A stretch of 64,000 bases of DNA. It comes from Streptomyces lateritius. Lineage in GTDB: Bacteria; Actinomycetota; Actinomycetes; Streptomycetales; Streptomycetaceae. The position numbers were made by a program, and so were the translations under genes. The stretch lies in the NCBI RefSeq assembly GCF_014649715.1, contig NZ_BMTO01000015.1, positions 144,593-208,592 on the forward strand. The letters run 5' to 3'. Of this stretch, positions 32,208 through 40,206 are shown in pieces (position 1 is the stretch's first letter; each line of letters starts with the position of its first letter). The notes beneath the pieces are model-generated. The model was not told the origin of the DNA and did not search any database. It saw nothing but the letters and a program-made list of their open reading frames with translations.

Positions 32208-32271
32208 CCGAAGGGCCGTGCCTCAAGTCCTGGAATAGGCGTCCAACCCCCCAGGAGGCACGGCCCTTCGG
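32208..32271 (-). terminator. Strong hairpin terminator after the sulfurtransferase operon
   Basis: Two perfect 17-bp arms (CCGAAGGGCCGTGCCTC and its complement) are separated by a 30-base loop that itself can pair (CCTGG and CCAGG). It lies 30 bases beyond the stop of the SseC-like gene and ends the leader-cysA-sseC transcript. Confidence 0.85.
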
Positions 32272-32301
32272 CCGTTCAGTGGCGCGGTGCCGGCACCGGT
32301 G

Positions 32302-32589
32302 TCACACCGCGATGGCGACCTCCGCCAGGCCGCCCTTCTGGGCGACGACCTTGCGGTCGGCGGTGCCGCCGGGGACCAGGGCGCGGACGGTCCACGTGCC
32401 CTCGGCCGCGTAGAACCGGAACTGGCCGGTGGCGGAGGTGGGGACCTCCGCGGTGAACTCGCCGGTCGAGTCCAGGAGGCGGACGTAACCGGTGACGGGC
32501 TCGCCGTCCTTGGTCACGAAGCCCTGGATGGTGGTCTCACCGGGCTTGATCGTCGAGGCGTCGGGGCCGCCGGGCTGCGCTCCACACAT
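32302..32589 (-). CDS. DUF1416 (SseC-like) protein
   Basis: The 95-residue protein has an early cysteine (MCGAQPGG) and a small beta-sandwich domain (TTIQGFVTKDGEPVTGYVRL, GQFRFYAAEGTWTVRALVPG). It matches DUF1416, called SseC in mycobacteria, where it follows the thiosulfate sulfurtransferase CysA2/CysA3 as it does here. The function is unproven; a sulfur-handling partner is inferred from the constant pairing. It is 56 bases downstream of the sulfurtransferase. Confidence 0.88.
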   Translation of the reverse strand: MCGAQPGGPDASTIKPGETTIQGFVTKDGEPVTGYVRLLDSTGEFTAEVPTSATGQFRFYAAEGTWTVRALVPGGTADRKVVAQKGGLAEVAIAV

Positions 32590-32645
32590 GATGTTCTGTC
32601 CTTACGGTCGAGGGGTCCGGAGGAGGGGGAGGTCCGGGGCCGGTC

Positions 32646-33491
32646 TTACTTGTTGGCGCCGAGCTCGATCGGCACGCCGACGAGGGAGCCGTACTCGGTC
32701 CACGAGCCGTCGTAGTTCTTGACGTTCTCGACACCGAGCAGCTCGTGCAGCACGAACCAGGTCAGCGCGGAGCGCTCACCGATGCGGCAGTAGGCGATGG
32801 TGTCCTTCGCCAGGTCCACCTGCTCGTCCTCGTAGAGGGCCTTGAGCTCGTCGTCCGACTTGAAGGTGCCGTCGTCGTTGGCGTTCTTCGACCACGGGAT
32901 GTTGCGGGCGCTCGGCACGTGGCCGGGGCGCTGCGACTGCTCCTGCGGGAGGTGGGCCGGGGCGAGCAGCTTGCCGGAGAACTCGTCGGGCGAGCGGACG
33001 TCGACCAGGTTCTCGGTGTTGATCGCCTTCACCACGTCGTCGCGGAACGCGCGGATCGCGGTGTTCTGCGGCTGCGCCTTGTAGGACGTCGCCGGGCGGT
33101 TCGGGACCTCGGAGCCGTCGACCAGGTCGCGGGAGTCGAGCTCCCACTTCTTGCGGCCGCCGTCGAGCAGCTTCACGTCCTGGTGGCCGTAGAGCTTGAA
33201 GTACCAGTAGGCGTAGGAGGCGAACCAGTTGTTGTTGCCGCCGTAGAGGACCACGGTGGTGTCGTTCGCGATGCCCTTGGCCGAGAGGAGCTTCTCGAAG
33301 CCCTCCTGGTCGATGAAGTCGCGGCGGACCGGGTCCTGCAGGTCCTGGGTCCAGTCGATCCGGATCGCGTTGCGGATGTGGTTCTTCTCGTAGGCCGAGG
33401 TGTCCTCGTCGACCTCGACGATGGCGACCTTCGGGTCGTCGATGTGGGCCTCGACCCAGTCGGCGTCTACCAGGACGTCGCTGCGGCTCAT
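32646..33491 (-). CDS. cysA: Thiosulfate sulfurtransferase (tandem rhodanese)
   Basis: The 281-residue two-domain rhodanese has an inactive N-terminal domain (residues about 5-125, without a catalytic cysteine) and an active C-terminal domain with Cys235 in AYCRIGERSALTWF. It moves sulfane sulfur from thiosulfate to cyanide or thiol acceptors. Here the likely role is sulfur assimilation or Fe-S and cofactor supply. A 26-residue cysteine-containing leader peptide precedes it and an SseC-like gene follows. It should not be confused with the sulfate ABC ATPase also named cysA. Confidence 0.92.
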   Translation of the reverse strand: MSRSDVLVDADWVEAHIDDPKVAIVEVDEDTSAYEKNHIRNAIRIDWTQDLQDPVRRDFIDQEGFEKLLSAKGIANDTTVVLYGGNNNWFASYAYWYFKLYGHQDVKLLDGGRKKWELDSRDLVDGSEVPNRPATSYKAQPQNTAIRAFRDDVVKAINTENLVDVRSPDEFSGKLLAPAHLPQEQSQRPGHVPSARNIPWSKNANDDGTFKSDDELKALYEDEQVDLAKDTIAYCRIGERSALTWFVLHELLGVENVKNYDGSWTEYGSLVGVPIELGANK

Positions 33492-33641
33492 GCTGTTCTC
33501 CTCCGGGGCAGTGTTCGGCGGTGTGGCGCAAGGTGGTGCGGGAAGTGCGGGTACGCGTCATCGCGATGCGTACGGCTGCACGGGGCGGCCCCGACCGCGT
33601 CGGTCGGAGGGCCTGGGGAATGCGGGCCTCGAGGGTTCCGC

Positions 33642-33722
33642 TCAGACGGAGCGACAGAGCATGGCGGCGACGCGGCACAGGTCTACTGCCCGCCGCTTCG
33701 TGAGATCCGCCTGTCGCTTCAT
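33642..33722 (-). CDS. Cysteine-containing leader peptide of the sulfurtransferase operon
   Basis: The ATG at 33722 opens a 26-residue frame: MKRQADLTKRRAVDLCRVAA, then MLCRSV. It lies 150 bases upstream of the sulfurtransferase. Short peptides of this form, ending with clustered Cys-Arg codons, are a recognised class of actinobacterial leader peptides before sulfur-metabolism genes. Slow reading of the Cys codons when cysteinyl-tRNA is low is thought to change downstream mRNA structure. It is highly basic and lacks a membrane helix. Confidence 0.88.
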   Translation of the reverse strand: MKRQADLTKRRAVDLCRVAAMLCRSV

Positions 33723-33918
33723 GCCCACGATCGTAGGGACGGACAGGCGGCCGTGTCACCGCTGTGTCGTATTTTGAGACGCGATCGTCCGAGATGTGGG
33801 ACGCGATCACCCGACAGGGCGGCCCCCGCCGCCTCGGAACCGGACCGTCCCGGTTCCGTTTCTACGGAGCGGACGGCAGCGTCTCACCATGTGGCCGAGG
33901 CGTTCGCCGAGGGGTTTC

Positions 33919-34608
33919 TCAGCCGGCCAGAACGACGTCCTTGCCGGTCACCGTGATGGCGACGCCGTCCTCGCGGGCCTCGACCTTCTCCAGCTTCATG
34001 CCCGTCGGCAGGCCGCCGATCCGCCGGTCGAAGTCGGTGCGCTGCCGCACCAGCTGCTCCACGCCGGGGATGCCCTCGCCGGGCACCTCGTCGGCCCGCA
34101 CCCGGATCGTGTGCCCGTCCACCAGGGTCACCGTCGACAGGACGCTCCGGGTGACCGTGCGGCCCAGGATCTGGATGCCGCCGGTGACCTTCACCTTGCC
34201 GTTCCCGCCGTAGGCGATCCGCACGTCACGCTCGGCGGCAGCCGTGAGGTCCGCGTAGGAGATGAGCGCGGTGCCGTCGGCCGTGGCCGCACGGGCGCCG
34301 GTGCTGTCGCCGTTCAGGGTCACGTCGTGAAGCGTGGCGGACATCTCGCTGATCCGGATCTTCCGCTTGCCGGCGGTGGCCTCGACGCCGGTCAGCACCA
34401 CGTCGACCTCGTCGAACCGCTTGTCCATGAGCTGCGTCAGGAAGGGGAAGCCCTTGATGTCGACGTCCGTCGAGCCGGCCCGGGCGGGGCCGAGCCGGAC
34501 GCGGTCGGCGGCCTCCGACTCCGCGTAACCGACCGCGAGTCGGTCGACCCCCACGAAGATCCCGCCGAGCACGACCGCCACGATCAGCAATATCCGCAGT
34601 GCCCGCAT
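33919..34608 (-). CDS. LmeA-like (DUF2993) phospholipid-binding protein
   Basis: The 229-residue protein starts with a signal anchor (MRALRILLIVAVVLGGIFVG), followed by a beta-rich outside domain. DUF2993 features are present: DIKGFPFLTQLMDKRFDEVD and the late GLPTGMKLEKVEAREDGVAI. The mycobacterial relative LmeA binds phospholipid in the envelope and supports mannan elongation. The start at 34608 is preceded by a G-run ten bases away. Its place beside the sulfurtransferase and glnR recalls the mycobacterial gene order (cysA2, sseC2, thiX, lmeA, glnR-like). Confidence 0.88.
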   Translation of the reverse strand: MRALRILLIVAVVLGGIFVGVDRLAVGYAESEAADRVRLGPARAGSTDVDIKGFPFLTQLMDKRFDEVDVVLTGVEATAGKRKIRISEMSATLHDVTLNGDSTGARAATADGTALISYADLTAAAERDVRIAYGGNGKVKVTGGIQILGRTVTRSVLSTVTLVDGHTIRVRADEVPGEGIPGVEQLVRQRTDFDRRIGGLPTGMKLEKVEAREDGVAITVTGKDVVLAG

Positions 34609-34632
34609 GGCCCGCACGCCCCCCAAAAGTCT

Positions 34633-34672
34633 CCGGCCCCCCGACACCAAGATCGACGTGTCGGAGGGCCGG
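34633..34672 (-). terminator. Hairpin terminator after the Pro/Tyr-rich membrane protein gene
   Basis: Fifteen-base arms (CCGGCCCCCCGACAC / GTGTCGGAGGGCCGG) pair with one mismatch around a 10-base loop, 29 bases beyond the stop of the gene ending at 34701. Confidence 0.75.
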
Positions 34673-34700
34673 TTGGTTCCCGTCGGGTCCCGTGACACGG

Positions 34701-35834
34701 TCAGCCGAGCGCGCGGCCCAGGAGGTAGACGGCGGGCGCGGCGGCGGTCAGCGGCAGCGCGACACCGGCCGTCATGTGCACGAAGGTCGACGGGTAGTCG
34801 TAGCTCGCGGCCCGCAGTCCGACCAGCGCGCAGACTCCGGCCGCGAGGCCGAGCAGCGCTCCGGGGGAGCCCAGGCCGGTGACTCCTCCGGCGGCGATCC
34901 CGGCGCCCGCGGCGGCGAGCAGCGCGACCACGAGGGAGGCCGGGCCGGGCAGCGGAAGCGTTCGGGCCACGGCGGTGGCGGCGACCGCGAGCCCGCCGAC
35001 CACCACGGCGTCCGGGTCGGCGCCGAGGTGCCCGGCGGCCACGATCGTCAGGGCCGCGGAGGCGACGGTGGCCATCAGCCCGTACATGCGCTCGTCGGGA
35101 TCGGCGTGGCTGCGGAGCTGGAGGACGAGGGTGAGCAGCACCCAGACGCCGAGGGTGCCGATGATCGCGGCGGGCGCGTTCTCGCGGCCGGCGACGAGCA
35201 GGGCGATGTCGGCGGTGACGCCCCCGGCGAAGGCGAGGGCGATGCCCTGACGGGCGGGCCACATGCCGTTGAGCCGGAACCAGCCGGCCGCGGTGACGGC
35301 CTGGAGCAGGACGAGCGGCACGACCAGCGCGTACGAGCCGAGGGCGGCGCCGCCGGCGAGCAGGACGCCGAGGACCGCGGTGAGCGCGGCCGGCCGCAGC
35401 CCGGGTTCGATCACCGGCGAGCGGCCCTCGGCGCGGGCGCGCTGCGCGGCGGTCAGCGCGGTGCCGCGTCCGCCGGAGGTGGTGGGGGCGGAGTACGGGG
35501 GGACGGAGTACGCGGGCGCGGGGTCCGCCGTCGGCGCGGGCTGGTACGTCACGTGATCCGGGGCCGGGACCGGGGCCTCCGGCGGGAGCGCGTGGGCGTC
35601 CTGCGGCGGGTGGTAGGCGGTGTCGGCCCCGTACGCGACGGGCGGGGCGGGCGGGGCCGCCTGCTGCCGTACCACCGGCTGGTACTGGGTGTCCCAGGTC
35701 TGGCCCTCCCACGTCTGCGTGACGTGGGGGTCCTCCTGCTCCTGGTACCCGTACGGCTGATGCCGCTGCCCGGCGTACGGGTCGTACGGGTCGTACGGCT
35801 GCTCACCGTACGGGTGCTGCTGATCGCTGCTCAT
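34701..35834 (-). CDS. Membrane protein with long Pro/Gln/Tyr-rich N-terminus
   Basis: The 377-residue protein has a disordered N-terminal half of about 150 residues (HPYGEQPYDPYDPYAGQ, many Pro, Tyr, Gln). About eight membrane helices follow, from LRPAALTAVLGVLLAGGAAL to AVYLLGRALG. No transport or catalytic motif is recognised. Such tails in Streptomyces often mediate protein contacts or condensate formation at the membrane. The start at 35834 is ten bases after the MoaD stop, with AGGAGGGTG upstream, so it is in the same transcript as the hydrolase and MoaD. Confidence 0.75.
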   Translation of the reverse strand: MSSDQQHPYGEQPYDPYDPYAGQRHQPYGYQEQEDPHVTQTWEGQTWDTQYQPVVRQQAAPPAPPVAYGADTAYHPPQDAHALPPEAPVPAPDHVTYQPAPTADPAPAYSVPPYSAPTTSGGRGTALTAAQRARAEGRSPVIEPGLRPAALTAVLGVLLAGGAALGSYALVVPLVLLQAVTAAGWFRLNGMWPARQGIALAFAGGVTADIALLVAGRENAPAAIIGTLGVWVLLTLVLQLRSHADPDERMYGLMATVASAALTIVAAGHLGADPDAVVVGGLAVAATAVARTLPLPGPASLVVALLAAAGAGIAAGGVTGLGSPGALLGLAAGVCALVGLRAASYDYPSTFVHMTAGVALPLTAAAPAVYLLGRALG

Positions 35835-35844
35835 GCTGTGCGGT

Positions 35845-36099
35845 TCACCCTCCTGCGAACGGCGGGAGCACCTCGACCGTGCCGCCCTCGGCAAGCCGTA
35901 CGGTCTCATGCGCGCGGGTCCCGACGGGGTCACCGTCGACGAGGAACGAACACCGCTGGAGTACTCGGACGAGCTCGCCCGGGTGGCTCTCGCGGGCCGC
36001 CTCCAGCGCCTCCGCCAGATTCTCCGCGCTGTACGGCTCCTCGGCGACTCCGGCGGCGGCTTTGGCCGCGGCCCAGTAGCGGATGGTTCCCGCTGCCAT
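35845..36099 (-). CDS. MoaD/ThiS-family sulfur carrier
   Basis: The 84-residue ubiquitin-fold protein ends in the invariant Gly-Gly (VEVLPPFAGG) that is adenylated and thiocarboxylated in this family. The family member may be the small subunit of molybdopterin synthase (MoaD) or a carrier for another sulfur pathway; no MoaE, MoeB or ThiG gene is adjacent. The start at 36099 (MAAGTIRYWAAAK) has GGGAG upstream; an ATG 13 codons earlier lacks one. Confidence 0.9.
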   Translation of the reverse strand: MAAGTIRYWAAAKAAAGVAEEPYSAENLAEALEAARESHPGELVRVLQRCSFLVDGDPVGTRAHETVRLAEGGTVEVLPPFAGG

Positions 36100-36144
36100 A
36101 GCGGCGCTCCCTTCGTTCGTGTGCGCGCCGCTCCCCATGATGGG

Positions 36145-36966
36145 CTATCGGCGCGTGAGCCAGTCCCCCAGACGGCGCAGCAGGGCGTCGTCGGCCGCGT
36201 TCTCGGCGTGGCCCATGCCGCGCTCCAGCCAGAGTTCGGCCTGCGGGGCCGCGGCCGCCAGCGTGCGCGGGTGGTCGACCGGGAAGTACGGGTCACGGTC
36301 GCCGTGCACGATCAGCAGCGGGGTCGGGGCGATCAGCGGGGCGGCCTCGACGGGCGAGAGGGGTACGGGGTCCCAGCCGCGGTGGTCGATCCGGGTGCGC
36401 AGGCCGTAGCGGCCGACGAGGCGGCCCACGGGACGGGTGATCACCCAGTGGACCCGTCGCATCGAGGGCGTACCCCGGTAGTACCAGCGCGCGGGGGCGC
36501 TCACCGCAGCCACGGCGTCGGAGTGCGCTCCCGTGCGCCCCTCGGCCTCCGTGCTCCCGCCTCCCCCGCCCCCGCTTCCCTTCGGGCAGAGGGCTGCGTG
36601 GCGCAGGACCACCGAGCCGCCCATGGAGAAGCCGACCGTCACCACGCGCGCGTGGCCGAGCTCGCGGGCCCAGCGCACGGCGGCCGCGAGGTCGAGGACC
36701 TCCCGGTCCCCCACGGTGGAGCGGCCCTCGGACCTGCCGTGGCCCCGGAAGGAGAAGGTGACGACGGCGGCGTGCCCGGCGAGGACGCCGGCCGCTCGCC
36801 GTACGGAGGGCCGGTCGGCCGAGCCGGTGAAGCCGTGCGCGACGACGATGGCGGTATCGGTGACACTTGCCGTACACGGCTCGTAAACCGCCTCGATACG
36901 GACATCGTCATCAGTGAGCAAAGTGGCGCGCCGGAGGCCGGACGTGATCGGGGAAACATCCACCAT
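36145..36966 (-). CDS. Alpha/beta hydrolase
   Basis: The 273-residue protein has an oxyanion region AIVVAHGFTGSADRPSVRR and FSFRGHGRSEG. The nucleophile elbow is VGFSMGGSVVLRHA, with catalytic Ser in GFSMG. An acid follows in IVHGDRDPYFPVDH, and the histidine is probably in RGMGHAENA. A Gly-rich insert (GSGGGGGGSTEAEG) sits after the elbow. The substrate is unknown, perhaps an ester or lipid. The ATG at 36966 follows GAGGGG; an ATG at 36996 has no site. It is the first gene of a hydrolase-moaD-membrane protein unit, divergent from glnR. Confidence 0.85.
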   Translation of the reverse strand: MVDVSPITSGLRRATLLTDDDVRIEAVYEPCTASVTDTAIVVAHGFTGSADRPSVRRAAGVLAGHAAVVTFSFRGHGRSEGRSTVGDREVLDLAAAVRWARELGHARVVTVGFSMGGSVVLRHAALCPKGSGGGGGGSTEAEGRTGAHSDAVAAVSAPARWYYRGTPSMRRVHWVITRPVGRLVGRYGLRTRIDHRGWDPVPLSPVEAAPLIAPTPLLIVHGDRDPYFPVDHPRTLAAAAPQAELWLERGMGHAENAADDALLRRLGDWLTRR

Positions 36967-37018
36967 GTGAAATCGCCCCTCTGCCTCGGAACTCATGTGG
37001 GCTATTCTGCTTGCCAGA

Positions 37019-37056
37019 GGATCCGGGCAACGCAGCCCCCGGGTCCTTTTGTGTTT
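37019..37056 (+). terminator. Hairpin with T-rich tail in the glnR leader region
   Basis: GGATCCGGG and CCCGGGTCC form a nine-pair stem (one G-U) around a ten-base loop, followed by TTTTGTGTTTT. It lies 177 bases before the glnR start, in a 266-base gap. A TATTCT hexamer at 37003 could be a -10 for a transcript of about 40 bases. It may be an attenuator or the end of a small RNA. Confidence 0.55.
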
Positions 37057-37232
37057 TCCGACCGTTGTTACGGCCGGATGAACAGAAGCTCTCAGGGCGC
37101 GAGAGCCGAGCGTGATGCGTGACCAGCAGTGAGTAAGTGCCGCAGACGTCCTCGCAGGGACCGAGGAGGAACCGACGTCATGGACGAGCGAACGAAGCAC
37201 CACCGACAGACGACCCAGGCAGGTGGGGCGCG

Positions 37233-38033
37233 ATGAGCTCACTGCTGCTCCTGACCAACGCCCTCCAGCCGTCGACCGAGGTGCTTCCCGCACTCGGCCT
37301 GCTGCTGCACAACGTGCGGGTGGCCCCCGCGGAGGGCCCGGCCCTCGTCGACACCCCGGGCGCCGACGTCATCCTGATCGACGGCCGCCGTGACCTGCCG
37401 CAGGTACGCAGCCTGTGTCAGCTGCTCCGCTCCACCGGCCCGGGCTGCCCGCTGATCCTCGTGGTCACGGAGGGCGGCCTCGCGGCCGTCACCGCCGACT
37501 GGGGCATCGACGACGTGCTGCTCGACACGGCGGGTCCGGCGGAGGTCGAGGCCCGGCTGCGTCTCGCGATGGGCAGGCAGCAGATCGTCTCCGACGACTC
37601 CCCGATGGAGATCCGCAACGGTGACCTGTCGGTGGACGAGGCGACGTACAGCGCCAAGCTCAAGGGCCGGGTCCTGGATCTGACCTTCAAGGAGTTCGAG
37701 CTCCTGAAGTACCTCGCGCAGCACCCGGGCCGGGTCTTCACCCGCGCCCAGCTCCTCCAGGAGGTCTGGGGGTACGACTACTTCGGTGGCACCCGTACGG
37801 TCGACGTCCACGTACGGCGGCTGCGGGCGAAGCTCGGCCCGGAGCACGAGTCGCTGATCGGCACGGTCCGTAACGTCGGCTACCGCTTCGTCACCCCGGA
37901 GAAGGTGGAGCGGGCGGCCGAGGAGGCGCGGGCCAAGGAAGAGGCGCGCGTCAAGGACGGCGCGCGAGGTGTCACTCCGACGGATGACAGGTCCGACGTG
38001 GTGGACGCCACAGTGCGACCTGCCGGTAGGTAG
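37233..38033 (+). CDS. glnR: GlnR, orphan OmpR-type nitrogen regulator
   Basis: The 266-residue regulator has an atypical receiver domain (residues 1-115) with Asp50 in VILIDGRRD but without the normal acidic pocket and Lys. In GlnR this Asp stabilises a phosphorylation-independent dimer. The winged-helix domain is typical (LTFKEFELLKYLAQHPGRVF, QEVWGYDYFGGTRTVDVHVR, GTVRNVGYRFV). GlnR activates or represses glutamine synthetase, ammonium and nitrate genes. The start has AGGTGGGG upstream. The C-terminal tail after 225 is charged and variable. No kinase gene is adjacent, as expected. Confidence 0.95.
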   Translation: MSSLLLLTNALQPSTEVLPALGLLLHNVRVAPAEGPALVDTPGADVILIDGRRDLPQVRSLCQLLRSTGPGCPLILVVTEGGLAAVTADWGIDDVLLDTAGPAEVEARLRLAMGRQQIVSDDSPMEIRNGDLSVDEATYSAKLKGRVLDLTFKEFELLKYLAQHPGRVFTRAQLLQEVWGYDYFGGTRTVDVHVRRLRAKLGPEHESLIGTVRNVGYRFVTPEKVERAAEEARAKEEARVKDGARGVTPTDDRSDVVDATVRPAGR

Positions 38034-38057
38034 GTCACCCCGCGTAGACTGCCGCGC

Positions 38058-39080
38058 GTGGCCAAGGTGACGCGGGATGACGTAGCGCGACTGGCGGGTA
38101 CTTCGACCGCGGTCGTGAGTTACGTCATCAACAACGGACCCCGGCCGGTCGCCCCGGCCACGCGCGAGCGTGTCCTCGCCGCCATCAAGGAGCTGGGCTA
38201 CCGGCCCGACCGGGTGGCACAGGCGATGGCGTCCCGCCGCACGGACCTCATAGGCATGATCGTCCCGGACGCGCGCCAGCCGTTCTTCGCGGAGATGGCG
38301 CACGCCGTCGAACAGGCCGCGGCCGAGCGCGGGAAGATGGTCCTCGTCGGCAATTCGGACTACCGCGACGAGCGGGAGGTCCACTACCTCCGCGCCTTCC
38401 TCGGCATGCGGGTCTCCGGTCTGATCCTGGTCAGCCAGGGCATGAGCGAGCGGGCCGCGAGCGAGATCGAGGCCTGGGACGCGCGGGTGGTGCTGCTGCA
38501 CGAGCGGCCCGAGGCGCTCGACGACGTCGCCGTCGTCACGGACGACATCGGCGGCGCCCAGCTCGCCACCCGGCACCTCCTGGAGCACGGCCACCCCTAC
38601 GTGGCCTGTCTCGGCGGCGTCCCGAACACCCCGGCGGTCGGCGACCCGGTCGCTGACCACGAGGAGGGCTGGCGGCGCGCGATGCTGGAGGCCGGCCTCT
38701 CGATCGAGGGCCGGCTGTTCCAGGCCCCCTACAACCGCTACGACGCCTACCAGATCGCCCTGAAGATCCTCTCGGGCCCGGACCGGCCGCCGGCCATCTT
38801 CTGCTCCACCGACGACCAGGCCTTCGGCGTGCTGCGCGCGGCGCGCGAGCTGCGGATCGACGTGCCGGGCGAGCTGGCGGTGGCGGGCTTCGACGACGTG
38901 AAGGAGGCGGCCCTCACGGACCCGCCGCTCACGACGATCTCCTCGGACCGCCCGGCGATGGCCCGGGCGGCGGTGGATCTGGTCCTCGACGACTCGCTGC
39001 GGGTGGCGGGGTCGAAGCGCGAGCGGGTGAAGCAGTTCCCCTCGGCGCTGATCGTCCGCCGCTCCTGCGGCTGCGCGTAG
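38058..39080 (+). CDS. LacI-family regulator
   Basis: The 340-residue protein has an N-terminal LacI HTH (KVTRDDVARLAGTSTAVVSY, hinge ELGYRPDRVAQAMAS) and a periplasmic-binding-type sugar domain (DLIGMIVPDARQPFFAEMAH, PAIFCSTDDQAFGVLRAARE, VAGFDDVKEAALTDPPLTTI). It starts with GTG, 24 bases after glnR. It closes with two late cysteines (RRSCGCA). No sugar operon is adjacent, so its regulon is elsewhere or it is a solitary sensor in the conserved glnR neighbourhood. Confidence 0.92.
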   Translation: MAKVTRDDVARLAGTSTAVVSYVINNGPRPVAPATRERVLAAIKELGYRPDRVAQAMASRRTDLIGMIVPDARQPFFAEMAHAVEQAAAERGKMVLVGNSDYRDEREVHYLRAFLGMRVSGLILVSQGMSERAASEIEAWDARVVLLHERPEALDDVAVVTDDIGGAQLATRHLLEHGHPYVACLGGVPNTPAVGDPVADHEEGWRRAMLEAGLSIEGRLFQAPYNRYDAYQIALKILSGPDRPPAIFCSTDDQAFGVLRAARELRIDVPGELAVAGFDDVKEAALTDPPLTTISSDRPAMARAAVDLVLDDSLRVAGSKRERVKQFPSALIVRRSCGCA

Positions 39081-39209
39081 GCGCCGGCCCTCACCCGGGC
39101 GGACGCCGTCCCCCTTCAGGCGTCCCCTTATATAGGGCATACAGGGTTCTGTCGGGCTTCTCAGGCGTTCTTCAGAGACCTCTCATGTACGGCTTCGAGA
39201 GTCGTACCC

Positions 39210-40172
39210 ATGACGGACCACCAGCAGCAGCCGCAGCAGCCGTACTACCCGCCGCAGCCCCCGCAGCCGCCGTACACGCCGGCTCCGCAGCCGCACCGCC
39301 GGGCCCGGCGCGGAGTCGGGCTCCTCGCGGCCGTGGCGATCGCCGCGGCGGCGGTCGGCGGCGGCACGGCGACGCTCGTCCAGCAGCTCACCGCGGACGG
39401 CGCCCCCACGGCGACCGGCGTGAACGGCACGACCGTCTCGGCGAGCAGCAAGGGCACCGTCGCCGGGGTCGCCGAGGCCGTCTCCCCCTCCATCGTGGAG
39501 ATCTCCGCGACCTCGACCTCCGGGAAGTCCACCGGCTCGGGCGTGATCATCACCGGTGACGGCGAGATCGTCACCAACAACCACGTCATCTCCGGCGCCT
39601 CCTCGATCACGGTGCGGCTCTCGAACGGCAAGACGTACGAGGCCGAGGCCGTCGGCACGGCCCCCGACAAGGACCTGGCGCTGATCAGGCTCAGCGGGGC
39701 CTCCGGCCTCAAGGCGGCCACGCTCGGCGACTCCGGCCGGGTCAAGGTCGGCGACGAGGTCGTCGCCATCGGCTCCCCCGAGGGGCTGACCGGCACGGTC
39801 ACCAGCGGCATCGTCTCCGCTCTCGACCGCGATGTGACCGTGGCCAAGGACGAGGGCCAGGACCAGCGCCGGCAGCAGTACGATCCGCGGCAGGGCTGGC
39901 CCTTCGAGTTCGGCGGGCAGCAGTTCAACGGGGACACGGGCTCGTCCAGGACGACGTACAAGGCGATCCAGACCGACGCCTCGCTCAATCCCGGGAATTC
40001 CGGCGGCGCGCTGATCAATATGAACGGCGAGATCATCGGGATCAATTCGGCCATGTATTCGCCGAGCGCGTCGAGCGGTTCCGCGGCCGGCAGCGTCGGT
40101 CTCGGATTCGCCATCCCGGTCGACACCCTCAAGGCCGACCTGGACAACCTCCGGTCCGGCGACTCCGACTGA
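39210..40172 (+). CDS. HtrA-type trypsin-like serine protease without PDZ domain
   Basis: The 320-residue protein has a Pro/Gln/Tyr-rich cytoplasmic start (about 30 residues), one membrane helix (GLLAAVAIAAAAVGGGTATL) and an outside S1C protease domain. The triad is His in VTNNHVISG, Asp in DKDLALIRL and Ser in LNPGNSGGALI. An insert of about 25 residues rich in Gln/Arg/Asp follows the second strand. The protein stops at the end of the protease domain, so the usual C-terminal PDZ is missing. It is followed by a two-component system, the same neighbourhood as the mycobacterial MprAB/PepD envelope-stress set. Confidence 0.9.
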   Translation: MTDHQQQPQQPYYPPQPPQPPYTPAPQPHRRARRGVGLLAAVAIAAAAVGGGTATLVQQLTADGAPTATGVNGTTVSASSKGTVAGVAEAVSPSIVEISATSTSGKSTGSGVIITGDGEIVTNNHVISGASSITVRLSNGKTYEAEAVGTAPDKDLALIRLSGASGLKAATLGDSGRVKVGDEVVAIGSPEGLTGTVTSGIVSALDRDVTVAKDEGQDQRRQQYDPRQGWPFEFGGQQFNGDTGSSRTTYKAIQTDASLNPGNSGGALINMNGEIIGINSAMYSPSASSGSAAGSVGLGFAIPVDTLKADLDNLRSGDSD

Positions 40173-40206
40173 ACGCGTGCCGCCGAACGCGTGCGAGGCT
40201 GACCCC

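Noticed and set aside
34701..36101. 500-codon plus-strand open frame starting at 34599
   Set aside because: It is antisense to the Pro/Tyr-rich membrane protein and MoaD. The latter has the diagnostic Gly-Gly end, so the minus strand is coding.
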